From Gryganskiella cystojenkinii (Eukaryota; Mortierellomycota; Mortierellomycetes; Mortierellales; Mortierellaceae), in the NCBI GenBank assembly GCA_015852425.1, contig JAAAIG010000624.1, positions 1 through 23,387 on the forward strand: DNA of 23,387 bases, given 5' to 3'. The notes below the pieces were generated by a model. That model made no database searches. It was not told the origin of the DNA and saw only the letters and a list, made by a program, of their open reading frames with translations. How positions within the stretch are numbered: the stretch's first letter is position 1; each line of letters starts with the position of its first letter. Position numbers and translations under genes: made by a program. Of the stretch, positions 9,687 to 17,703 are shown piece by piece.

Positions 9687-10002
9687 ACTATTGCGAAATT
9701 CGCTCTACAATTCAATTGTCACTCGAGTGTTGACGCGTCTCTAGGTTGCCGGAGGTTTACGTGGAGAGGGAGACTCAGGCTGACGGAGGCTAATCCAGCG
9801 ATGACGATGACGTTGACGATGGATAAGTATCCGAATCAACAGTCAACATCAACGTCAGAATCAAGCGGGCAGCCTAAGAAGGACGAGCCTTAAGGCGATC
9901 AGGCCCTCAGGTCGAAAGCCTTGCCGTATACTTTTTGTTTAAGGGTGCTCTAGGAGCCTATTATAATCTTACCGACTTCAAAGAGATACGCTACAAACCA
10001 AA
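9687..10002. other. Intergenic, no supported gene
   Basis: The stretch separates the F-box/WD40-type gene from the zinc-finger relic. It holds a degenerate GATGACGATGACGTTGACGATG run near 9800. Its only plus-strand open frame ends in a Ser/Thr-rich tail that looks like chance. Confidence 0.45.
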
Positions 10003-10581
10003 TCAAAAATCAATGTCATCGTCAACGTCAACGAAAGAGGGCCGAACGAGTTAGCCAAGGCCTGTTCTCGTCAAACCAACAAGAACTACCACTCTGCCGT
10101 CGCATCTCGGAAGAGCCATCCCGTCCAAGACCAAGATAACGAACAAGAGGAGGAGGGGGGGAGGAACAGGAGCAAGTGCGCGGAGTACGAGAGAGAGGAA
10201 AGAGAGGATGAGGAGGAGGGTAAAGGTGGTCCGACGGCCGAGAATCTCCTGCAGTCTCTGCCCCAACGATTTCAACGTTAAGAGGACGCTTACGGCCCAT
10301 ATTTCCATTTTCCATGATGACAAAGCCCGCAGAATGAGCAACCTTGTCTGTGAAGATTGTTCAGTTTTATTCGAATCGCGGCAGAGGTTCAACAAAGCAG
10401 CCTCTGCAAACGGTACTCCGGTTCCCGTTTCTCGTACTCGCGGTGCCAGGTGTCATTTCCAAGTCTGCAGAGTCGACACGAGTGCTTTGACACTCATGAG
10501 GATTTCATCGAGACACCAGCAGAGTCGAGCCCGGATGACAATGACAACCTCCCTATCTTGGAAGCGGCAATCACGAAAAGA
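10003..10581 (+). pseudogene. C2H2 zinc-finger gene copy 2, body segment
   Basis: This stretch parallels copy 1 (465 to about 1077, minus) over most of its length. It opens in the basic N-terminal region and meets a TAA in the frame equivalent to copy 1. Finger 1 (CSLCPNDF...HISIFH) is intact here. Finger 2 keeps CEDC but loses both His through a deletion of about 20 bp that shifts the frame. In finger 3 the first Cys is Tyr and the first His is Cys. It ends at AAITKR, just where a long purine tract starts. The start codon and promoter are missing from this position and are found downstream at 11246-11654. Confidence 0.7.
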
Positions 10582-10660
10582 ATGAAAGAAACAAAAAAAA
10601 GGAGAGAGAGAAAGATAAAATAAAGAAAGAAAGAAGGAAAGAAAGAAAAGAAAAAAAAAC
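10578..10660 (+). repeat. Polypurine tract, GAAA-type microsatellite
   Basis: About 80 nt of almost pure A/G on the plus strand, mixing GAGA, GAAA and GAAG units and ending in a run of A. It begins where similarity between the two zinc-finger copies stops. Such tracts can form triplex DNA and break easily. Confidence 0.75.
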
Positions 10661-10796
10661 ACAGGAAGTTATGCGATCAAGATGTGTTACAGACATGAAT
10701 CATGTTCGTGTATTATGAGAGCCAGAATGAATGCCAGAACGGATGAATGGATGAATGCCTGCATTGAAATGTAAGAGATGGATGGGCAGAAGAGCA

Positions 10797-11093
10797 GGAT
10801 TAACATCCAAAACAGGATTAACAGGCAGATTAACAGGCAGACAAACAGACAAATAAGCATACAAAACATGAAACACAAGGATTAACAGGCAGAATTATAA
10901 TAACATTCAGCGCAGGGATTAACACGCAGAAATTATAATACATGCAACGCAGGATTAAAAAGCCGATTATTAATAACATTTTTTTTTGCACACGCGAGGA
11001 TTAACAGACCGATTAACAGACGGATTAATTTTTTTTTTGCACACGCGAGGATTAACAGGCCGATTAACAGGCGGATTAACAGGCGGATTAACA
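10797..11093 (+). repeat. Minisatellite with a 12-bp GGATTAACAGGC unit and a 51-bp higher-order repeat
   Basis: GATTAA recurs about fourteen times, mostly as GGATTAACAGGC or a close variant. At the 3' end the 12-mers run in perfect tandem (11050-11090). A 51-bp compound unit appears twice: a T run, then GCACACGCGAG (10988-10998 and 11039-11049), followed by several 12-mers. Earlier units are more degraded and interspersed with ATTATAATA. It lies between the two halves of zinc-finger copy 2. Confidence 0.75.
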
Positions 11094-11245
11094 TTTTTGG
11101 ACTTGACAAATGGGCGCCTCCCTTAGTTTTTTTTTTTTTTTTGTTTTTTTTGTTGTCAAGTTAGACAACTGTCCTTGTTTGCTCCTCAAGAGGGAGAGAG
11201 CACGCCGGAAAACTCGTCTCGACCGGACAAACAAAGAGAACAACC

Positions 11246-11654
11246 GAGTCGCGTAAAGCATAAACTCTCCGCTCACACTTTTTGTTTTATGAACGACCAC
11301 TTGAGCGATATCGGTGGACGGCGTTTGCAGCTTCGTTCTTCTCGACTTTAAGAAATCCTGTCGTCGTAGGACTTATCAACTGAACATCCTGTATCGATAT
11401 CCAACAAACTACTCGCGGAAGTCAGGGATATCTGAAATGAACCTCCAGACAGCCAGGTTGCACTGACCGCATCGTCGACTGATCTCTTGCAGTCTTTTTT
11501 TTCTTTTCAGCACTCGCCTTTTCTTTCTTGACCTCTCAGTCCATTCACAACGATGTCGCCTACAAATGGTGGCAACGAAGTCAACTTAAAACATCATGGT
11601 CCTCAATCTGGGTGGCAGTAGTCAAGCCGCAGAGCAAAAGAACAAGAGACGAAA
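11246..11654 (+). pseudogene. C2H2 zinc-finger gene copy 2, promoter and first codons
   Basis: The segment matches 1078-1552 of copy 1 (reverse strand): the same 5' flank, then an ATG at 11552 giving MSPTNGGNEVNLK before a TAG at the end of the 23rd codon. Relative to copy 1 a small insertion near the start shifts the frame, yet the DNA similarity continues to GACGAAA at 11648-11654 and then stops. No zinc-finger body follows; the body lies upstream at 10003-10581 on the same strand. Confidence 0.65.
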
Positions 11655-11900
11655 ATGACGGCGAATCCCTTGCATAGTATTCATAGTTGACGACCCGATG
11701 GGGTATCGTGTCTATGTCCCAATATCGTCTCAAAAATGGGCATGAGTCTCTCTCGCGCTCTCTCGCACACACTCTTACCCATCACTTTTTTTTGTTAAAA
11801 TTTTCATGCTCTGTTATCACTCAGAAGAAGGACGCAAAAAAATATCACGTCTCGATGAGCCATCCATTTGCCAGTTCCAATAATCTTTTATCTTTTACGA

Positions 11901-13640
11901 CTATCGGCTAAGACGACACCGCTGCAACCTTGGCCAGATCTCCAGTAACCGAGAACCGACCGGTATGAACTCTTGAATCTCTCGATGGCTCCTGAGTTCC
12001 GACCCGAACGTAAAATTGTACTCAAGGTCTCGATCTTCATAGCCGCTCGTGTCAATTCCCAAGTACACGGGGTATTGAGTCCGATCCAGACCAGCCGCAA
12101 TTGTGGACATGGACATGCACAGGATCAGATCTTCCAGCTCCTTCAACTGAACCAGCCGATCAAACACCTGACGGTTACAACGCTGGACCTCCTCGATATC
12201 TTCCTCCTTCTCGTACTCCTCTTCGTAACGATCGCGTGTCATCCTCTCGAGCTCAACCCTAAAAACTCGGAGCCTGCTGCAGATCCATGGACGAGGGATC
12301 GACAGTGGTGGTGCCCAAGGGGCCCATGCAGGAGCGGCGGCTGAGTCATTGGTAGGAGTGGATGTTTTTGCTGTGGTCGTGCCTAGCTCATTAGCTGGAT
12401 GTTGTAACCATCGCGCTGTTCGTGCAACGACCATGTCGTCTTCTCGCAGTTTCGCCGCCTTGACGCCATTGGCGACGTCGAACACATGCAGAGGCTTGAA
12501 ACTGTGAAACTCTTGGAGTTGAGAGCAGGACGAGAGGATCTCCTGGGTCATCCAACCGTCTGCCTGTAGAGCTGCGATTTGCAAGGTTTGAAAGTGTCGT
12601 TCTCGAAGAACTATCCAGGATAGCGGTCCCAGATCCGCCCTGGGGACATCCAACCTTCGAAGGCCATTAGGACAATTTCTCAGGATGTCGGCCAAAAGCG
12701 AATCTGTAAACAAGCGTTCATCAAAGCTGCGAAGACCTGTGATTTGGATCATGTCCAGTCTTGGCCAAGGGCAGCCAGCAGAGTGCTCTCTCTTATCAGT
12801 GATGTGTCCGTCGTCCACCGTAACATCGCTCAACCCAGACTTGAGAATGGCGCCGAGAGTCACCAGAAATTGGGTACTCAAAAAGCCGTGACCGTCAACA
12901 GCCAAATCCCAATGAATCGATTCCAAGTTTGGTGCCTGCGCAAAATACCGGAATTGGTCTTTCCAAGAGACAATGCCAGGAAACCCGGAAACCGAAAGCT
13001 CTCGAAGGCGAGGGAAGATGGGCCAATTTGCATTGACTTGATCAAGCCATGGCTGCGTTTGAGATTGGTCGCCGTCGTTGCTGCTGTTTCTGCTGTTGAT
13101 TTCATTGTTGGTTGGACCACGCGGCCAGCAGTCTGTCAACGACAGTTTCGTCAGTCTTGGCGCAAGCTCCAGAAATGCGACCAAGACCTTGTCCTCCAAG
13201 ATTAACGATCTCAAGGTCAGTTCTTGCAGCTGACGGCATGACCGGACCAAGATATCAATAATTCTCGAGGACGACTGGAAGTTACAAAGGGCCTGGACCT
13301 TGCGTAAACACGGGTTGCATTCCAAGAGCGTCAAGAGTCCCTGATAGAGATCGTATTGGTTAGAAGTGGCCGCGAACTCGAGGGATGTCAGGGCTCGACA
13401 TTTTGTAAAGAGTTGATCGTATTCAGAGTTGGTGTCTAGCGTGTGGACGCGCAAGTCTCGGACCTGATGCAGGTGTTGTTGAAAGGATGGCCATGCAGCC
13501 GAGGAATGGGAAGCGTCGCAGGAAGCGTAGAGTAAAAGTGTAAAAGTCTCGTTCCATTGAATTGAGACACGCGCACAAGATGCCAGATCTCGAAGACTGA
13601 GTCTAGCACCGACATCGAGTCGGATCTCGAGGAGATTCAT
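11901..13640 (-). CDS. F-box/LRR-type protein, 579 residues (subfamily A)
   Basis: One uninterrupted exon. A short, degenerate F-box opens the protein: LLEIRLDVGARLSLRDLASC then W near residue 29 and a LLLY end, so it starts almost at Met 1. Leucine-rich segments follow, for example LQELTLRSLILED (139-150), LTKLSLTDCWP (163-173), LRELSVSGFPG (212-222) and LESIHWDLAVDG (239-250). A low-complexity Thr/Ala/Pro linker precedes PRPWICSRLRVFRVEL, then an acidic stretch (EEEYEKEEDIEE). The protein ends RLQRCRLSR. F-box/LRR proteins usually select substrates for SCF ubiquitin ligases; this one's target is unknown. Its paralogue at 13761 aligns over nearly the full length. The promoter must lie in the 120-bp gap between them. 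Confidence 0.85.
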   Translation of the reverse strand: MNLLEIRLDVGARLSLRDLASCARVSIQWNETFTLLLYASCDASHSSAAWPSFQQHLHQVRDLRVHTLDTNSEYDQLFTKCRALTSLEFAATSNQYDLYQGLLTLLECNPCLRKVQALCNFQSSSRIIDILVRSCRQLQELTLRSLILEDKVLVAFLELAPRLTKLSLTDCWPRGPTNNEINSRNSSNDGDQSQTQPWLDQVNANWPIFPRLRELSVSGFPGIVSWKDQFRYFAQAPNLESIHWDLAVDGHGFLSTQFLVTLGAILKSGLSDVTVDDGHITDKREHSAGCPWPRLDMIQITGLRSFDERLFTDSLLADILRNCPNGLRRLDVPRADLGPLSWIVLRERHFQTLQIAALQADGWMTQEILSSCSQLQEFHSFKPLHVFDVANGVKAAKLREDDMVVARTARWLQHPANELGTTTAKTSTPTNDSAAAPAWAPWAPPLSIPRPWICSRLRVFRVELERMTRDRYEEEYEKEEDIEEVQRCNRQVFDRLVQLKELEDLILCMSMSTIAAGLDRTQYPVYLGIDTSGYEDRDLEYNFTFGSELRSHREIQEFIPVGSRLLEIWPRLQRCRLSR

Positions 13641-13760
13641 CAGGTCCGAGAAAGAGAAAAGAAATGTGAATTAGAATGGAAGGGCGGCCAAGATGAAATG
13701 GTCGACGCTTGTGCTGATCACAACAGGGCGAAATAATTTGTTTTTTGCGGCGGTGCACCG

Positions 13761-15488
13761 TTATCGGCTGAGGCAACACATTCGAAGCTTTGGCCATGTT
13801 TTTAATAACCGAGGTCCAATCGGCAAGTAACACTGGATTTGGCGCACATCCTGCAGATTGGACCGAAATGATATACCCTCTGTCGAAACTTCGGTGGGAT
13901 CGATCTCAAGACCCAAATACCTTGGGTACTTTTTCGGATCAAAGCCAATGGTCCTCTGTGACTGCGGCGCACAGAGAGTCAACTCTTCGAGCTCTTTGAG
14001 TTGAGTGAGTCGTTCAAAAACTTGACGGTTTCCCTCGTCATCTTCTTCTTCTTCTTCCGTCCTTTCCTCCTGTTCCTGGCCTCCAACGACATAGGTTGTC
14101 ATTCGCTTGAGATCGATTCTAAGAATCCGCAGCCCTTGACACACCCATGGTCGAGGCTTTGAAGTTGGTCGTGGCCACGGTACCTCCGACTCCGTCTCCT
14201 CAGAAGTTAGGGAGTCTTGGGTTGCCCCCTGTTGTTGTTGTGACGGGCTTTGGGGTATGGTCCATCGTTCAGGCTCCCGTGACAATATCGCAGCTTCCCT
14301 CATCTCGGCCGCCTTTGATCCGTCCACGACATCAACTGCATCCAAAGGTTCCGTACTCCAGAACTCTCGAAGTCCTGGACAAGATGACAGGATCACTTGG
14401 ATCATCCAGCTGACCGCAGGGAGATGGAGAACTTGTAGGGTCTCGAAATGACGTCGCCCCAGTAACTGCCATGACCACGGACCTAGATCCACCTTGGGGA
14501 CGGTCAATCCTCGTAAGGTGTTGGGGCAACTCATCAACAACTCGGCGAAGAAGGCATCCGCGAAGAGTCTCACATTATAACGACAGATACCCCCTATTCC
14601 TATAGATTTCAGTCTTGGCCAACAACATAAGGATGCGTCCAGGTTACCGTAACCTTGGGAAAGGGTCGTATAATTAGCATCCATCTCTGTAGATACTGGC
14701 TTTTTAAAAGTTGCACACAGCGCCTCATAAAACTCCCAGATTAGTGGATGGGCACCATCAACTACAAGGTCCCAATAGATTGATTCCAGTCTTGGAGCTT
14801 CTTCAAAGAGCCAGAACTGAACCTTCCAGGGCATAGCACCAGGGTGGCCGGAAATATTCAAATCTTGTAGCTGTGGGAACTTCGGTCGTATGCACGCGAG
14901 TTCCTGCCATTGTTGTCGGCCAAGGTTTTCCTGCCCTTTCATTGAAGAAGGAAGAGCCGTTCGTAAAGGCGGCCAACAGTCTTTCAACGTGAGGGAGGTC
15001 AATCGTGATCCGAGATCTAGGAACCGACGCATGAACTCTCCTTCCAATCGAAACCCGTGTAGATCCAGTACCTTGAGCTGTCGATTGTTCTGAACTAGGG
15101 TCTCAAGTAGCTTGGGATCCGGTTTGAAGAGACCATCTTCGTTCACGAGCTTGAGTTTGCGCAAGAGTGGATTCTGACCCAAGAACTGTGTCAGATCAAA
15201 TGTCGTATTATGTGGGATCAAGAACCGGAGTGACTTCAAAGAGCGGCAGTGGGTCATGATCCGATCGTATTCCAAAGTGTCATCGAGGTTGAAGACCTGA
15301 AGATCCTGGACGTAGTGGAGGCGGTTTTGAAACGATGGCCAGGAGGATGAATATACAGAGGCATAGCAGTCCTTGTAGAGAAGAGGCATAAAAGTCTCGA
15401 ACCAGAGCTTGCACACCTGCGCACAAGATGCCAGTCCACAAATGTCGAGTCTAGAGCCAATGTCGAGTCGAATTTCGAGGAGATCCAT
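13761..15488 (-). CDS. F-box/LRR-type protein, 575 residues (subfamily A)
   Basis: A single exon, colinear with the 579-residue neighbour: both begin M-(N/D)-LLEIRLD, share a CWP motif near residue 172, an ESI-WDL-VDG segment, an RPW-C-LR motif and the ending CxLSR. The F-box (LLEIRLDIGSRLDICGLASC...VCKLW) is closer to consensus here because the VCK-W part is kept. LRR segments include LKVLDLHGFRLEGE and LTSLTLKDCWP. A Gln/Ser/Glu-rich linker and a Glu run (RTEEEEEDDEGN) sit in the C-terminal third. Frame integrity and the conservative pattern of differences suggest both copies are functional. Expected role: SCF substrate receptor. Confidence 0.85.
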   Translation of the reverse strand: MDLLEIRLDIGSRLDICGLASCAQVCKLWFETFMPLLYKDCYASVYSSSWPSFQNRLHYVQDLQVFNLDDTLEYDRIMTHCRSLKSLRFLIPHNTTFDLTQFLGQNPLLRKLKLVNEDGLFKPDPKLLETLVQNNRQLKVLDLHGFRLEGEFMRRFLDLGSRLTSLTLKDCWPPLRTALPSSMKGQENLGRQQWQELACIRPKFPQLQDLNISGHPGAMPWKVQFWLFEEAPRLESIYWDLVVDGAHPLIWEFYEALCATFKKPVSTEMDANYTTLSQGYGNLDASLCCWPRLKSIGIGGICRYNVRLFADAFFAELLMSCPNTLRGLTVPKVDLGPWSWQLLGRRHFETLQVLHLPAVSWMIQVILSSCPGLREFWSTEPLDAVDVVDGSKAAEMREAAILSREPERWTIPQSPSQQQQGATQDSLTSEETESEVPWPRPTSKPRPWVCQGLRILRIDLKRMTTYVVGGQEQEERTEEEEEDDEGNRQVFERLTQLKELEELTLCAPQSQRTIGFDPKKYPRYLGLEIDPTEVSTEGISFRSNLQDVRQIQCYLPIGPRLLKTWPKLRMCCLSR

Positions 15489-15699
15489 TGAATGAGATGC
15501 AGATGAGCAATGTGAATGTGCAGAAAAGATGTCGATATGAGGGAAGTAACACAGAAGACAAAAGCTTTGTTGAGTGGGATCGAACGAAATATAGGGGCTG
15601 GGATGTCTTGCCGCAGAAAAACGTGTCGCAGTGTTCTAGCTCCAAGTCGTATGAAAAAATTTCGATGCTTATGATTTTTTTTTTTTCTGGAAAAACGAT

Positions 15700-17316
15700 C
15701 TAGTCCTTCTCAGCCACACGTCCCAGCAAACTTCGAGCTGTTACATCCAGAGTCGGCCCAGTGCGTGACTCGAGCTGAGGCCAGTTTTCCAAAACCCATC
15801 GAGCCTCGGCTTCACCCCATGTCGCCTCGTGGACTGCGCATGAAGACTCTGAGTCGACGCAGCGTCTTGAGCTTATCGAGACCACCCTCGAGTGTCATCC
15901 TAAAGCTCCCACTTGTTGGTCGATACAACAAACACTTCTCGAGCTTGATCAGTTTCGAGATCCGATACTGAAACATCTGCAGCGACGACGGCTCCTTCAG
16001 TTCGATGGTTATCTTCAGTTCCCGAAGACCAAGACAGACCCACGTTCGACAGTCGTTCAAGGTATCCGTATCTACAATCGTATCCGCTTTAAAGACGTCT
16101 AGTGCAGGCAATGAACAGAGCATATCTTGCAAAAAACCGCTCGAGAGGAGGTCAAGGCATCCCTCAAGGACCACGACTCTCAGTGTCCCAAGATGTCGAG
16201 GGTGCTTTCGGAGACTCTGCCATTCACTGTCACCAAAGTTGGTGTCACTCAGGTCCAGCTCTGTCAGTCGAGTCAGGATCGCGACAAGGATCTCGAAATC
16301 CTCCAGATCAAACTCCATTCCAGGTAAACAGATCGTCTCCAGTTGTCGACAAATCTTTTTGGTCACGATCGAGCTAGACAACAATGCCATAGGCGCAGAC
16401 TGGATCTCTTGTTCATCCTCATCTTCACCGCCCGTAATCTTGTTCGAGATGCTCCATCGTAATCGAACAAGATGGAGGCAGTTCTCGATCATCCACAGAT
16501 GAGCATGCCGCTCCGTCTCGATTGGCTCACTCTCCTCGATAGTGAGGTCCTGCATCCGACAGTGACCCGTTCGTCCGAGAATAAGTTCTGTCTCCACTTC
16601 CAGGGGCAGAGTAATCTCTCTGGCCTTTCATTGGTTTCAGCAGGACAGGTCCAATCTCCAGAGATGGAAAGGACTTCAATCCGGGATCACAGGGCTTCGT
16701 ACACAGAGATGTATTGGTCGGGCTGCCCTAGGTCGGGAAAATTCACGCCGTGATAATTAAGGTGCCGCAGTCGTGTGCATCCCGCCATCGCCTCTGTGAT
16801 CGCAAACGGTCCTGCTTGGTAGTACGTCAAGAACGTGAGGGTGGACTGATGTTGTTGGATAAGAGCTACGATTGTGTCAATTGTCTTTGGGTTCGCATCA
16901 TGCCGGATGATGTCAAGAGTCGTGAGCTTTGAGCAAGTGGGAAAAGGTTGTCGGACAAGCCTGTTCAAGGAAGGGCAAAAGACTGGATAGTGAACAGTGC
17001 TGCTGCAAAAAATCTTGAGCTTGTGGACGAGGGGAGCATGGGTCTGGAGGATATGAAAGAGTGGTCGTTTTCCTGCATCCCTGAGATCGAGGTCAGTGTC
17101 TCTCCAAAGAGCCGCAAGGAATGCCGCCCGCCATGAGCTGTTGACACGGGTACATTGAATAAGGGTGTTATGGCTCATGTAGCCAGACAACATCATTAGG
17201 ATTTCTGTAATGTCGAGAGGGCACAGTCTTCGTTCAAGAGATTTCACTCTTTGGCCGTCCTGGAGGAGACCTTGAGTTAGCGGGTTGTCCGATTCTGCTT
17301 GGGTAATGGTCACCAT
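15700..17316 (-). pseudogene. F-box/LRR pseudogene (subfamily B), one stop and two frameshifts
   Basis: The gene starts at 17316 with an F-box (LCPLDITEILMMLSGYM then W and LWRD) and LRR-like segments. It reads to TGA at 16689-16687, where the intact relative at 17702 has Trp (tgg) in LWSKVEMLSISG; here the frame continues as SRIEVLSISGDW. Around 16600-16640 the coding frame shifts, giving ITLPLEVETELIL and the conserved MQDLTIEE. Around 15838-15860 it shifts back, giving VHEATWGEAEARWVLENWP and ending at TAG (15702-15700). The two shifts compensate, so the last frame equals the first. Every conserved block of the relative is present in order, so the gene is probably recently broken. A two-part transcript or assembly errors are alternatives. 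Confidence 0.75.
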
Positions 17317-17697
17317 AGTTCGTCGTCATAAAACGAAATGAATTGAAATGAATGGAGAAAAGACGCGATGAAAGGCGAAAAAAGCAGAGAGAAATACAGA
17401 GGGACTGCACAACCTGAATTTTGGCTCGGGCTGCCCACGCGTCCTCATTTCACCTGATCTTGATGGAAGTCCTCAAGGAAATCTCGCGAGATTGATTTTC
17501 GCGACTTTCTCCTGGTTCCCAACAAACCCAACTAAAGAGCTGGCTCCTGGATTTTAAATGTTTCGTCCGTCAACAATAAGGATGAAGTAGACAAGTCTTA
17601 CCATAAGATAGCCACTTTTTTTTTCTTTTTTTTTACTTCTTGATATCGTCATTCGAAGGGCAACCTCAGGCACATGTAACAGAGTTTGCAATGCACG
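17317..17697. other. Intergenic: promoter of the pseudogene and end of the 628-residue gene
   Basis: This 381-bp gap has no gene. It includes AATCTCGCGAGATT, a perfect 14-bp palindrome (17480-17493), and nearby TTTTCGCGAC. Poly-T runs occur near 17620. It should contain the promoter of the pseudogene that starts at 17316. Confidence 0.5.
17480..17493. promoter_or_regulatory. Perfect palindrome AATCTCGCGAGATT
   Basis: The core TCTCGCGAGA is self-complementary and is followed by another CGCGA at 17500. It stands about 165 bp before the pseudogene start codon. It resembles CGCG-type promoter boxes; the binding factor in this organism is unknown. Confidence 0.35.
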
Positions 17698-17703
17698 TTT
17701 ATT
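17698..17703 (-). terminator. Poly(A) signal overlapping the stop codon of the 628-residue gene
   Basis: On the minus strand the gene ends ...TCA TAA followed by TAAACG. The stop and the next bases form TAATAAA, so AATAAA overlaps the stop codon by two bases. Confidence 0.4.

Noticed and set aside
10797..11093. CRISPR-like array.
   Set aside because: Repeats are 12 bp with no unique spacers of constant length, there are no cas genes, and the context is eukaryotic.
12744..13205. Plus-strand frames inside the LRR genes (also 16005-16502).
   Set aside because: They are antisense to long, homologous minus-strand coding regions and have no features of their own.
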